In this document: positions 23,454-31,855 of the stretch, piece by piece
How the letters are laid out: each line of letters begins with the position of its first letter
Numbering within the stretch: the first letter of the stretch is position 1
Source: an uncultured Roseburia sp.
GTDB taxonomy: Bacteria > Bacillota > Clostridia > Lachnospirales > Lachnospiraceae
Assembly (NCBI GenBank): GCA_947647505.1
Contig: CANSKO010000015.1
Span: forward strand, 1-64,000
Length of the DNA: 64,000 bases
Direction of reading: 5' to 3'
Program-made: the position numbers and the translations under genes
The notes under the pieces: generated by a model
The model's input: only the letters and a program-made list of their open reading frames with translations
What the model was told of the DNA's origin: nothing
Database searches by the model: none

Positions 23454-24153
23454 CCGCTCCTCCTGTACCTGTCTCTTTTTTTGTATTTGTCCCGGGGCAT
23501 TCTGACGCCTTCTCCTTGCGTTTCCTGGTGCAGACCGCAAGTCCGTCGCCAATGGGAAGCACGTCGCCCGTCAGTTCTTCGTGATGCATCACTTCATAAA
23601 GATATGCCCGCATTCGCTTATGGATCGTGCGGTTCCTCCGCGTAACGGCAAAATGCGATTCGATCACATCTCCCTCCTGCAAAACATTGTCCGATACCAG
23701 CGTTCCACCGTCTGCAAGCAGCCGTATCAGCTCCGGCAGAAAATGAATATACTGTCCCTTTGCCGCATCCAGAAAAATGAAATCGAAAGATTCCCGCAGA
23801 GATGGCAAAACGATGCGCGCATCCCCCGCAAGCAACGTAATCTGTTCTGTTCTGCCCGCCTTCTCAAAATTCGCCCGGGCAAGAGGAATCCTTTTTTCGT
23901 AATTTTCGATGGTTACGATTTTACAGGGAACCGGATTGTATTCCGCAAGCAGCAGTGTGGAAAACCCGACTGCCGTCCCGATTTCCAAAATCCGCTCAGG
24001 CTTTTGCATTGCCAGGATCAGCTTTAAAAAACGCTGCGTCTCCGGACGGATAATGGGCACGTATTGTTTGTGCGCTTCTCGTTCTATACTGTTTAAAAAT
24101 TCAGAATTCCCCTTATCCAGGGAATTGATATATGCATTCAGACGTTCCGTCAT
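23413..24153 (-). CDS. trmR: O-methyltransferase, TrmR-like (tRNA 5-hydroxyuridine methyltransferase)
   Basis: The product is 246 aa. It is a class I SAM methyltransferase of the O-methyltransferase_3 family: ILEIGTAVGFSTLLLAEYN (motif I), FIFLDAAKGQY, and a C-terminal basic tail. In B. subtilis the ortholog YrrM (TrmR) methylates ho5U34 to mo5U34 in tRNA. The neighbours here follow the same order as the yrrK-yrzB-yrrL-yrrM-yrrN/O cluster. It starts in an ATGA overlap with the MltG-like gene. The tail after residue 215 (KKETGTGGADEASG) is low complexity and may be disordered. Confidence 0.85.
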   Translation of the reverse strand: MTERLNAYINSLDKGNSEFLNSIEREAHKQYVPIIRPETQRFLKLILAMQKPERILEIGTAVGFSTLLLAEYNPVPCKIVTIENYEKRIPLARANFEKAGRTEQITLLAGDARIVLPSLRESFDFIFLDAAKGQYIHFLPELIRLLADGGTLVSDNVLQEGDVIESHFAVTRRNRTIHKRMRAYLYEVMHHEELTGDVLPIGDGLAVCTRKRKEKASECPGTNTKKETGTGGADEASGIAASGKQP

Positions 24154-24623
24154 TTCTCCTCCGCCTGTTCCTCTGGCCCGTCTTCCGTTTCTGCTTCCGC
24201 TTCCGTTTCCGATGCAGGTTCGGACGCCGGCTCCTCCGTCTCCGTTTCCGTCTCAGCCTCTGACGCCGACATGACCTGCATCATCTCCTGCGCCGTCATA
24301 GACGTGGAAAGCGTATACGTTCCTTCCTTAATCCGTTTGGAATAGGAGGAAAGCCCAAGCTGCAATACAAAAAGATTTGCATCCCGAATCAGGCCTTTAC
24401 GGGCCAGCGTATCGCCCAGCTTCTTCGCCCCCATGTCCTTTGTGACCGAAACGACCTTGTCTTCTCCCTCTTCCGGCAGATCGACAGCCGGTTCCGTAAA
24501 AACGCGGTAGCCAAAGTCATACGCCGCTTTCCCTCCCTGATAGAAGCCGATGGCCAGAAGGAGCAGTATCAGAAGCGAAACGCCAATGCTTATCATTTTT
24601 AAAACAATTTTTCTGGCGATCAT
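24150..24623 (-). CDS. Short MltG/YceG-like membrane protein without the catalytic domain
   Basis: The product is 157 aa. It has one N-terminal membrane helix (about residues 7-30), then a segment resembling the LysM-like N-terminal domain of MltG (DMGAKKLGDTLARKGLIRDA, KEGTYTLSTSMTAQEMM). The last 40 residues are almost only Glu/Thr/Ala/Ser (disordered). The endolytic transglycosylase domain that follows in full MltG (yrrL) is absent. Its position matches yrrL in the conserved cluster, so this looks like a reduced ortholog with only a wall-binding or regulatory role. GGAGGG lies 4 nt upstream of the ATG at 24623. Confidence 0.65.
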   Translation of the reverse strand: MIARKIVLKMISIGVSLLILLLLAIGFYQGGKAAYDFGYRVFTEPAVDLPEEGEDKVVSVTKDMGAKKLGDTLARKGLIRDANLFVLQLGLSSYSKRIKEGTYTLSTSMTAQEMMQVMSASEAETETETEEPASEPASETEAEAETEDGPEEQAEEK

Positions 24624-24624
24624 A

Positions 24625-24969
24625 TTACCCTCCGTCGCTTTCCGCATCCACTTCAAAATCAAGGGTCTGTAAAAGCTGCCAGTTGATATCGCGAAGCAGC
24701 CGGCAGAATGCGTTTTCCGCATTCAGATATTCCAAAACGAGAGAATCGTCAAGAAGGTATGCATATTCCTGCGCAAGAGCGTCCCCCTCCTGAAAAATGT
24801 TTCCTCCGCCGCCCTGCATTTCATACCGGCGCAGACAAAACGCATCGGCTTTCTTTTTTAACGCCGGATACCGGCGCATTTCCTGCCTGGCTTCCAGATA
24901 CCGGACATACTCTTTGCTGTTTTCCACTGCATCGATTAATTCTGCGGTCGCTTTCTGTACCCGCTCCAT
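24625..24969 (-). CDS. YlbF/YmcA-family protein
   Basis: The product is about 114 aa. It is helical, with VQKATAELIDAVENSKEY (the family signature of a short N-terminal helix), RYLEARQEMRRYPALKKKAD and a C-terminal helix ending LLQTLDFEVDAES. Family members in B. subtilis (YlbF, YmcA) form the Y-complex with YaaT and act on RNase Y. The adjacent RNase J gene fits an RNA-decay role, though interaction with RNase J is not established. The start is chosen at 24969 as the first Met matching the family N-terminus; upstream in-frame codons overlap the RNase J gene. Confidence 0.65.
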   Translation of the reverse strand: MERVQKATAELIDAVENSKEYVRYLEARQEMRRYPALKKKADAFCLRRYEMQGGGGNIFQEGDALAQEYAYLLDDSLVLEYLNAENAFCRLLRDINWQLLQTLDFEVDAESDGG

Positions 24970-25004
24970 ACGCTTTTCCCCATTTCCGTCAATCGATCGA
25001 ACGC

Positions 25005-26675
25005 TTATACTTCCATTATAATCGGAATAATCATCGGCTTTCGCTTCGTCTCTTTCCATACAAACTCTCCAAGCGCATCTTTGATTTCCGCCTTGATTCT
25101 GCCCCAGTCCGTCACTTTCCGGTCCATCATCTGGCGCATCGTCACGTCAAGCACCTGGTTGGCTTCATCCATCAGGCTTTCAGAGCCTCTGACATAGACA
25201 AACCCCCTTGATACAATGTCCGGTCCTGCAAGCACCCGTCCACTTCCCGCCTCAAGCGTCAGTACGACGATAATAATGCCCTCTTCCGCAAGGCGCTGCC
25301 TGTCGCGCAGCACGATATTGCCGACGTCTCCAACGCCAAGCCCGTCTACCATGACATTTCCAACCTGCACATGACCGGTTACTTTCGCGCTCTCTTCATC
25401 CAGCTCCAGCACATCGCCGGAGGAGAGGATGAAAATATTTTCTTTTTCATATCCAAGCTCTTCGGCTATTTTTTTCTGCGCAATCAGATGCTTGTATTCG
25501 CCGTGAACGGGAATCGCATATTTCGGACGCACAAGCGAATAGATCAGCTTAATGTCTTCCTGACAGGCGTGCCCGGATACGTGGGCGTCCTGAAAGATCA
25601 CATCCGCCCCTTTCATAAACAGCTCATTGATGACATTTGAAACGGCCTTCTCATTGCCCGGAATCGGATTGGAGCTAAAAATAATCGTATCTCTTGGCTG
25701 AATTGTAATCTTCTTATGCATGCCGGAAGCCATTCTGGAAAGCGCGGCCATCGACTCTCCCTGACTGCCCGTCGTAATCAGAACCGTCTGCTCATCCGGA
25801 TAGTCCTTTAAATGCTCCACATCGATCAGCGTATCCTCCGGAATCGCCAGATAGCCAAGATCTGTCGCCGTCGTAATAATATTAATCATGCTCCGTCCTT
25901 CCACGACGACTTTCCTGCCATATTTAAACGCGGAATCAATGATCTGCTGCACGCGGTCTACGTTGGAGGCAAACGTGGCGATAATGATTCTGGAATTTCT
26001 GTGTTCCGAAAAAATATTGTCAAACGTCCTTCCAACGGATCGTTCCGACATGGTAAATCCCGGCCGCTCCGCATTGGTGCTGTCGCACATCAGCGCAAGC
26101 ACGCCTTTCTTTCCGATTTCTCCCAGTCGCGCCAGATCAATCGCGTCTCCAAATACCGGCGTATAATCCACCTTGAAATCTCCGGTATGCACGACGATTC
26201 CAGCCGGGGAATAAATGGCAAGCGCGGCTGCATCCTGAATGCTGTGATTCGTTTTGATAAATTCCACCCTGAAGTTGCCAAGATTGATGTGCTGCCCGTA
26301 CTTTACAACCTTGCGTTTGACCTTCGTCAGCATATTGTGCTCTCTTAATTTGTGCTCCATAATGCCGATCGTCAGCTTTGTCGCATAGATCGGCACATTG
26401 ATTTCCCGCAGCACATAAGGAATTGCGCCGATGTGATCTTCATGCCCGTGCGTAATAAAAAATCCTCTTACTTTGTCTATATTTTCCCGCAGATACGTGA
26501 TATCCGGAATCACAAGATCGATTCCAAACATATCGTCTTCCGGAAACGACAGCCCGCAGTCTACGACAATAATGCTGTCTTCATATTCAAAAGCCGTAAT
26601 ATTCATTCCGATCTGCTCCAGTCCTCCCAACGGAATGATCTTCAGCTTCGCATGTTCTGTATTTTTCTGTTTCAA
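25005..26675 (-). CDS. rnj: Ribonuclease J
   Basis: The product is 556 aa, the normal length. It is a beta-CASP metallo-beta-lactamase RNase: metal site FITHGHEDHIGA, HTGDFKVD, MCDSTNAERPG, the beta-CASP ATFASNVDRVQQI region and HVSGHACQED, then a C-terminal domain. It is a 5'-to-3' exo- and endoribonuclease of mRNA decay and rRNA processing. The start is TTG at 26675, with AAGGAG 6-7 nt upstream and no better ATG; a weak start codon with a strong ribosome site. Whether it is RNase J1 or J2 cannot be told; only one copy is in the window. Confidence 0.92.
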   Translation of the reverse strand: MKQKNTEHAKLKIIPLGGLEQIGMNITAFEYEDSIIVVDCGLSFPEDDMFGIDLVIPDITYLRENIDKVRGFFITHGHEDHIGAIPYVLREINVPIYATKLTIGIMEHKLREHNMLTKVKRKVVKYGQHINLGNFRVEFIKTNHSIQDAAALAIYSPAGIVVHTGDFKVDYTPVFGDAIDLARLGEIGKKGVLALMCDSTNAERPGFTMSERSVGRTFDNIFSEHRNSRIIIATFASNVDRVQQIIDSAFKYGRKVVVEGRSMINIITTATDLGYLAIPEDTLIDVEHLKDYPDEQTVLITTGSQGESMAALSRMASGMHKKITIQPRDTIIFSSNPIPGNEKAVSNVINELFMKGADVIFQDAHVSGHACQEDIKLIYSLVRPKYAIPVHGEYKHLIAQKKIAEELGYEKENIFILSSGDVLELDEESAKVTGHVQVGNVMVDGLGVGDVGNIVLRDRQRLAEEGIIIVVLTLEAGSGRVLAGPDIVSRGFVYVRGSESLMDEANQVLDVTMRQMMDRKVTDWGRIKAEIKDALGEFVWKETKRKPMIIPIIMEV

Positions 26676-26706
26676 ATTCTAACTCCTTTTCTTTGCCGAA
26701 TGGCTT

Positions 26707-26964
26707 CTATTCTCTGATTTCCACTTCTTCCAGCAGTTCTGAAAAAATTTTTCCGATGGCGGAAAGCTCCGCTTCCTCCTCTACCATCTCATATACAGTC
26801 TCTTCTCCGTCAGCCGCCTTCTCTTTCAGAATATAAGCGTCGGAATCCCCTGCTTCCTCTTCTGCAACCAGCAAATATGTCTGATTATTGATTTTCGTCT
26901 GCTCCAGGCAGAAAAACTCCACCGTCTCCTGCGTATCAGGATCTCTAAAACTGATTTTTTCCAT
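26707..26964 (-). CDS. DUF1292-family acidic small protein (YrzB-like)
   Basis: The product is about 85 aa, rich in Glu/Asp: MEKISFRDPDTQETVEFFCL, LLVAEEEAGDSDAYILKEKA and a C-terminal EEEAELSAI. It matches the DUF1292 pattern and occupies the yrzB position next to ruvX. Function is unknown. The ATG at 26964 lies immediately after the ruvX stop, with a GGGAG site further upstream; an in-frame ATG at 26982 would add six residues. Confidence 0.78.
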   Translation of the reverse strand: MEKISFRDPDTQETVEFFCLEQTKINNQTYLLVAEEEAGDSDAYILKEKAADGEETVYEMVEEEAELSAIGKIFSELLEEVEIRE

Positions 26965-26965
26965 A

Positions 26966-27397
26966 TTATTGTCTGCTCCCATTCCAAAAATCCAGATATC
27001 CCTGCAGGATCAGCATGGCTGCAATCTTATCTACATATTCTTTGCGCCGCTCTCTTCTTACGCCGCTTTCCATCATGATCTGATCCGCGGCAACCGTCGT
27101 CAGGCGCTCATCCCACAATTCCACTGCAAGATTTGTTCTTTTTTCCAGCATGGCTTTGAATTCTTTCGTCTTCTCGCAGCGCTCTCCTTCCGTATTGTTC
27201 ATATGCTTTGGATATCCCAGTACGATTTTCTCCACACCATAAGAAGAGGCAAGCGCCTGAATTCTTGCCAAAGTTTGGCGCAGTTTATCAGGAGACTTTC
27301 TTCGGATAATCTCCACGCCCTGCGCCGTCAGCCCCAATGCGTCACTGACTGCCACGCCTACCGTGTGTGATCCAAAATCCAGTCCCAGAATCCGCAT
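26966..27397 (-). CDS. ruvX: RuvX/YqgF-family Holliday junction resolvase-like nuclease
   Basis: The product is 143 aa. It has an RNase H-like fold: [19 protein letters not shown] with the first catalytic Asp, [17 protein letters not shown] mid-protein and [13 protein letters not shown] near the end. The family takes part in pre-rRNA processing, with a proposed Holliday resolvase activity. GGAGG precedes the ATG at 27397. The neighbours ireB and DUF1292 are conserved partners. Confidence 0.9.
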   Translation of the reverse strand: MRILGLDFGSHTVGVAVSDALGLTAQGVEIIRRKSPDKLRQTLARIQALASSYGVEKIVLGYPKHMNNTEGERCEKTKEFKAMLEKRTNLAVELWDERLTTVAADQIMMESGVRRERRKEYVDKIAAMLILQGYLDFWNGSRQ

Positions 27398-27412
27398 GCG
27401 TCCGCCTCCATA

Positions 27413-27676
27413 TTATTTTGTGATCTTTTCCCTGATATACTCCTGCAATACCTCTTCAACGATTTCGTCACGCTCAACTTTCATAATCAGGCTTCTTGCA
27501 TTATTATGGCTGGTGATATACGTCGGATCACCGGACATAATATATCCAACAATCTGATTGACCGGATTGTAGCCTTTCTCTGTCATCGCCTCATATACGA
27601 CGGCAAGCACGTCCTTCACCTGCATCTCCGGTTCTTTTTCCACTTTGAAAAATTGTGTGTTGTTCAAATTCTGCAT
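27413..27676 (-). CDS. IreB-family regulatory phosphoprotein (DUF965)
   Basis: The product is 87 aa: KDVLAVVYEAMTEKGYNPVN, YIMSGDPTYITSHNNARSLI, then a charged C-terminal helix. This is the IreB family signature (YIxSGDPTYIxxHxxAR). In Enterococcus IreB is phosphorylated by the Ser/Thr kinase IreK and modulates cephalosporin resistance. The ribosome site is weak, and the family N-terminus is variable. Confidence 0.88.
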   Translation of the reverse strand: MQNLNNTQFFKVEKEPEMQVKDVLAVVYEAMTEKGYNPVNQIVGYIMSGDPTYITSHNNARSLIMKVERDEIVEEVLQEYIREKITK

Positions 27677-27754
27677 AATGTCACGCCCTTATATCCTGCT
27701 CTTTTGTTTGCTGCACGCAAAAGCACTGCTGTTACTATTGTAATATATTATGTC

Positions 27755-29086
27755 CTAAAATTCAACCATAAGATATGTCACGTCATCAATCCTGCCGGAA
27801 ACTCTGCCTTTCACCAAAACGTTCGACAGATTCCGCTCCGTTTTCAGCGCGACTTTCACATACTCCTTTGTGTATCCGACGGCATATGTTCCGCCATTTA
27901 TTTCCACAGACTCCTCCATCAGAGCCTCCACTTCTTTTCCAATGCAGGATTCCCGAAATTCGCCCGACATCTTACGCTCCAGAGCCAAAAGCGCCTCGCT
28001 TCGCTCCGCCTTCACCGCATCCGACACTGCATCCGGCATAGACGCCGCCCGCGTGCCTTCCCGTCTGGAATATTTAAAAATATGCATTTCATAAAAATGA
28101 ATTTCTTCCAGAAACGCTTTCGTCCTTGCAAACTCTTCCTCCGTTTCGCCCGGAAATCCCACAATTACATCCGTCGTGATCGCCGGGTGCGTAAAAAAGC
28201 GGCGCAGCCATTCGCAGCTTTTCCTGTATTCCTCCGTCGTATACCTTCGGTTCATCCGCGCAAGCGTCGCATCGCAGCCGCTCTGCAAAGACAGATGAAA
28301 ATGCGGACAGATCTTATCTATCCCGGCCGCTTCCCGCGCAAACTCCTCCGTTACAATCATAGGGTCAAGCGAACCCAGACGAATCCGCAGGATGCCATCG
28401 ACGCGGGACGTCTCCTGCATCAGATGCAGCAGGCTTTCTCCAAAATCCGTCCCATAAGAGCTTAAATGTATGCCCGTCAGCACGATTTCCCTGCACCCGT
28501 TCTGCGCCAGCAGGCGCACCTCGTGCAGCACGTCTTCTACCGGACGGCTTCTGACCCTTCCTCTGGCATACGGTATAATGCAGTAGCTGCAAAACTGGTT
28601 GCAGCCGTCCTGCACTTTCACAAACGCCCGCGTACGCGCCGCCGTCTTTGCAATATGCAAAGGCTCAAACGGCTGGCTTCCATCCCATGCGGCAAGCGCC
28701 TCTACCCGGCTTCTTTTTTCTTCATACGAACGAATCGCCTTCAGCAGTCCCTGTCTGCAATTATTGCCAAGCAGAATGTCAATCGCCTCATCCTGCCGCG
28801 CCTGTTTTGCCTTCGTCTGCACATAGCAGCCAACGGCCACTACGATGCCGTCCGGATTCTGCCGCTTCGCCCGGTGCAGCATCTGCCGCGACTTGCGGTC
28901 TGCAATATTCGTAACGGAGCAGGTGTTGATGACGTACACATCCGCCCGCTCCGAAAAATCCACAATCTGATAGCCCGCCTCTTCTAACATCTGCCGCATG
29001 GCCTCCGTTTCATATGCATTTACCTTGCAGCCCAGATTATGCAGCGCGGCCTTCTTCGGACACGTTTTTATCCTGTTTTCCTCCAT
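27755..29086 (-). CDS. mtaB: tRNA (t6A37) methylthiotransferase
   Basis: The product is 443 aa. It has the three parts of a MiaB-type methylthiotransferase: an N-terminal UPF0004 domain with conserved Cys (LGCKVNAYETEAM, NTCSVTNIADRKS, VGCYVQT), a radical-SAM core with the CxxxCxxC cluster motif in VQDGCNQFCSYCII, and a C-terminal TRAM domain. The MtaB subgroup (YqeV in B. subtilis) makes ms2t6A at tRNA position 37. GGAGG precedes the ATG. This adds a third tRNA-modification gene to the region, with trmR and the U32 gene. Confidence 0.9.
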   Translation of the reverse strand: MEENRIKTCPKKAALHNLGCKVNAYETEAMRQMLEEAGYQIVDFSERADVYVINTCSVTNIADRKSRQMLHRAKRQNPDGIVVAVGCYVQTKAKQARQDEAIDILLGNNCRQGLLKAIRSYEEKRSRVEALAAWDGSQPFEPLHIAKTAARTRAFVKVQDGCNQFCSYCIIPYARGRVRSRPVEDVLHEVRLLAQNGCREIVLTGIHLSSYGTDFGESLLHLMQETSRVDGILRIRLGSLDPMIVTEEFAREAAGIDKICPHFHLSLQSGCDATLARMNRRYTTEEYRKSCEWLRRFFTHPAITTDVIVGFPGETEEEFARTKAFLEEIHFYEMHIFKYSRREGTRAASMPDAVSDAVKAERSEALLALERKMSGEFRESCIGKEVEALMEESVEINGGTYAVGYTKEYVKVALKTERNLSNVLVKGRVSGRIDDVTYLMVEF

Positions 29087-29138
29087 ATTGCCTCCAAAAA
29101 AAATATTGAAATTCGACTTTTCGTCCCTCCAAATAGCA

Positions 29139-29167
29139 TTGACTTTTCCAGGTAAAACAAGTACTAT
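29139..29167 (+). promoter_or_regulatory. Sigma-A promoter for the HPr-like gene
   Basis: TTGACT (29139-29144), a 17-nt spacer and TACTAT (29162-29167), about 37 nt before the start codon; close to the consensus. Confidence 0.8.
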
Positions 29168-29203
29168 ATAAGTAATTGAAAATACTGATAGGAGGATAGT
29201 ACA

Positions 29204-29437
29204 ATGAAAACAGTTCAGATTTCTTTAAATTCCATTGATAAGGTAAAAGCGTTCGTCAACACCGTCACCCAGTTTGATTACGATTTTGATTTAATCTCCG
29301 GCAGATACACCATCGACGCAAAATCAATCATGGGCATTTTCAGTCTGGATTTATCCAAACCGATCGACCTGGCCATCCATGTAGAAAATGACGAAGCCGC
29401 TATTTTAGAGGCTCTGGAGCCATACCTTGTAAAATAA
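29204..29437 (+). CDS. HPr-like protein without the phosphotransfer histidine
   Basis: The product is 77 aa. The fold pattern is that of HPr: AKSIMGIFSLDLSKPIDL carries the regulatory Ser (the Ser46 equivalent), followed by a C-terminal EEALEPYL-like helix. The active-site loop that in HPr reads LHARPA is replaced by SIDKVKAF, so the His15 equivalent is missing. Family knowledge: such Crh-like proteins cannot pass phosphate in the PTS but may act as regulatory cofactors after phosphorylation at Ser46. GGAGG precedes the ATG; an excellent promoter lies upstream and a terminator downstream, so it is monocistronic. Confidence 0.82.
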   Translation: MKTVQISLNSIDKVKAFVNTVTQFDYDFDLISGRYTIDAKSIMGIFSLDLSKPIDLAIHVENDEAAILEALEPYLVK

Positions 29438-29443
29438 GAATGC

Positions 29444-29476
29444 AAAAAGAGAATCCCGCAGAAGCGGGGTTCTTTT
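29444..29476. terminator. Bidirectional terminator between convergent genes
   Basis: AAAAAGAGAATCCCGC pairs with GCGGGGTTCTTTTT around a short AGAA loop, with an A-run on one side and a T-run on the other. It serves both the HPr-like gene and thiI. Confidence 0.85.
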
Positions 29477-29480
29477 TCTT

Positions 29481-30677
29481 TCATTCCGTCGTTCCATCCG
29501 CCGTCACATATATCGTCTCCGCCGTCGCAATGGCAGTCGCCACCATCTCATCCATCGTATCGCGCAGCTTTTCCTCCGATCGCTCAATCACACTCAGATT
29601 CGGCTTCGTCACCGGATGCTTTGCCACAAAAATCGTACAGCAGTCTTCATACGGCAAAATGCTCGTTTCATACGCTTTGATGCGTTCGGAAATCGCAATA
29701 ATCTCCTGCTTGTCAAATCCAATCAGCGGCCGATACACCGGCATGGAGCAGACTGCATTCGTCGCCGCAAGCGACTGCATCGTCTGGCTTGCCACCTGTC
29801 CGATGCTCTCTCCCGTAACAAGTCCCAGACACTGGTCCTGGCGGGCAAACTTCTCCGCGATCCGCATCATATAGCGACGCATAATGATCGTAAGCTCCCC
29901 ATGCGGACACTTTTCATAAATCGAAAGCTGAATATCCGTAAAATTGACGATATGCAGGCGAACCGGCCCCGCGTAACGGGACAAAATTTCCGCAAGCTCT
30001 ACGACTTTCCGCTTCGCGCGCTCGCTTGTATACGGCGGCGCATGGAAATAGACCGCGTCAACCGCAACGCCGCGCTTTGCAACCATATAGCCGGCAACCG
30101 GACTGTCAATGCCGCCGGATAACAGAAGCATCGCCTTGCCGCCCGTGCCGACAGGCATGCCGCCCGGCCCCTTGATTTCTTTCGAATAAATATTGATGCT
30201 TTCCCGAATCTCTACGCATAAGCGTATGTCGGGATTGTGCACGTCCACGCGCATTTGGGGAAACGCATCCAGAATCTTTTCGCCAAGCGCCGCGTTTAAT
30301 TCCATCGAATCCATCGGATAATTTTTGCGCGCTCTCCTGGCATTTACTTTAAACGTCACGTTTTTATCCGGATATGCCTGATCCAGATATGCGATAACGT
30401 CTTCCGAAAGCCGCGCAAAGCCTTCATCCTCCACCAAAACAACCGGACAGATGCCTACAATCCCAAATACGCGGGACAGCGCCTCCATCACTTCGTCATA
30501 CGAATAGTCGCTTAAGGCGTCCACATAAATCCGCCCCTGCAAACGACGAACTTCAAATTCGCCCTCCACCGGATGCAGCGCATAGCGAATCTGACGGACA
30601 AGCGCCTCTTCAAACAGATAACGGTTTTTTCCTTTGATGGCAATTTCGCCATATTTAATCAAAAATGATTTGTACAT
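29481..30677 (-). CDS. thiI: tRNA 4-thiouridine synthase
   Basis: The product is 398 aa. It has an N-terminal ferredoxin-like and THUMP RNA-binding region (SFLIKYGEIAIKGKNR, FKVNARRARKNYPMDS), then a PP-loop pyrophosphatase domain (LLLSGGIDSPVAGYMVAKRG) with downstream conserved blocks VTGESIGQVASQT and DKQEIIAISE. It uses sulfur from a cysteine desulfurase to make s4U8 in tRNA, and possibly the thiamine thiazole. The rhodanese domain of the E. coli enzyme is absent, as usual in Firmicutes. The desulfurase gene is directly upstream, 18 bp away. GGAGG precedes the ATG at 30677. Confidence 0.92.
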   Translation of the reverse strand: MYKSFLIKYGEIAIKGKNRYLFEEALVRQIRYALHPVEGEFEVRRLQGRIYVDALSDYSYDEVMEALSRVFGIVGICPVVLVEDEGFARLSEDVIAYLDQAYPDKNVTFKVNARRARKNYPMDSMELNAALGEKILDAFPQMRVDVHNPDIRLCVEIRESINIYSKEIKGPGGMPVGTGGKAMLLLSGGIDSPVAGYMVAKRGVAVDAVYFHAPPYTSERAKRKVVELAEILSRYAGPVRLHIVNFTDIQLSIYEKCPHGELTIIMRRYMMRIAEKFARQDQCLGLVTGESIGQVASQTMQSLAATNAVCSMPVYRPLIGFDKQEIIAISERIKAYETSILPYEDCCTIFVAKHPVTKPNLSVIERSEEKLRDTMDEMVATAIATAETIYVTADGTTE

Positions 30678-30695
30678 AATTCCTCCAGGCATTGC

Positions 30696-31850
30696 TTATT
30701 TCCTTACAAACCGTCTGCAAAACGGAACGATTTCACGCAGCTGCAAAAGCGCATACTCCAGCTCTTCTTTCGTCGTGCCGCCGCAAAAGCTGAAGCGTAT
30801 CGTCTGATCCAGAAGCTTTTGCGCAAGGCCAATCGCTATAAGCGTGCGGCTGACTGCCGGCTGATTGGACGAACAGGCGCTTCCGGACGAAACATAAACG
30901 CCCCTCTCTTCCAGCGCATGCAAAAGCGTCTCGCTTCTGACGCCTTCTACGCTTGCGCTTACAATGTAAGGCGAAGCGCTTATCCCCGTTCCGCCGTTTA
31001 TGGTAACGCCCTCAAGCTTTGTAAGCTCCCCGACAAAATAGTCCCGGAGCAGACGCATCTCCTCCGCTTTTTGGGCAGCATTCGCATGCATTTCTTCGGC
31101 CGCCTCGCCAAGCCCTGCAATCGCCGGAACGTTCTCCGTCCCCGGCCGCATGCCCTTTTGCTGCCCGCCGCCATACAGCATCGGCTTTACTTTTGTTTTC
31201 TCCCGGATATATAAAAATCCGCTGCCTTTTGGCCCGTGAATTTTATGTCCGCTTGCAGAGAGCAAATCGATATCCAGATCTCTTGGATATACGTTCCATT
31301 TGCCATACGACTGCACCGCATCGACATGAAACAGCGCATGCTTTGCTTTTTTCCGTATCTGCGCCGCAATCTCTGCGATGGGCTGAATAGAGCCGATTTC
31401 ATTGTTGACGTGCAGCAGGGATACGAGTATCGTATCGTCCGTAAGCGCGTCCAAAAGCGCGTCCATGCAGACAATGCCCTGTTTGTCAACCGGAAGAAAC
31501 GTCACGCGGTATCCAAGCTCCGCCAGACGGCGCATCGGCTGATCGACAGACGCATGCTCCATGGCCGTCGTAATCACATGGCTGCCCGCGCGCCGGTTTG
31601 CCGCTGCGCTTCCAAAAACAGCAAGGTTGTTCGATTCCGTTCCGCCCGAAGTAAAGACAATCTCTTTTTCCCCGACCTTTAACGTCCTGGCAATTTTCTT
31701 TCCCGCTTCTCTGATATGCTCCTCTGCCCTTACGCCCATGCCATGCAGGGAGGACGGATTGCCGTAATCCTCCGTTAAAACCCGCAGCATCCGCTCTGCG
31801 GCGCGTCTGCTGCATTTTGTCGTTGCAGCATGATCCAGATATGCTTCCAT
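30696..31850 (-). CDS. Cysteine desulfurase, NifS/IscS-like
   Basis: The product is 384 aa, a class V PLP aminotransferase: AYLDHAATT at the start, GGTESNN and TAMEHASV, PLP-Lys in SASGHKIHGPKGSGFL, and the catalytic Cys loop SSGSACSS. It supplies persulfide sulfur. Its position next to thiI suggests a dedicated role in tRNA thiolation (NifZ-like in B. subtilis), inferred from synteny. The start follows GGAGATGGGG, and the gene begins 5 bp after rsmE ends. Confidence 0.92.
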   Translation of the reverse strand: MEAYLDHAATTKCSRRAAERMLRVLTEDYGNPSSLHGMGVRAEEHIREAGKKIARTLKVGEKEIVFTSGGTESNNLAVFGSAAANRRAGSHVITTAMEHASVDQPMRRLAELGYRVTFLPVDKQGIVCMDALLDALTDDTILVSLLHVNNEIGSIQPIAEIAAQIRKKAKHALFHVDAVQSYGKWNVYPRDLDIDLLSASGHKIHGPKGSGFLYIREKTKVKPMLYGGGQQKGMRPGTENVPAIAGLGEAAEEMHANAAQKAEEMRLLRDYFVGELTKLEGVTINGGTGISASPYIVSASVEGVRSETLLHALEERGVYVSSGSACSSNQPAVSRTLIAIGLAQKLLDQTIRFSFCGGTTKEELEYALLQLREIVPFCRRFVRK

Positions 31851-31855
31851 CGCAA

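Noticed and set aside
27506-28465. Long plus-strand frame opposite mtaB and ireB
   Set aside because: Antisense to two conserved genes; composition is that of a shadow frame.
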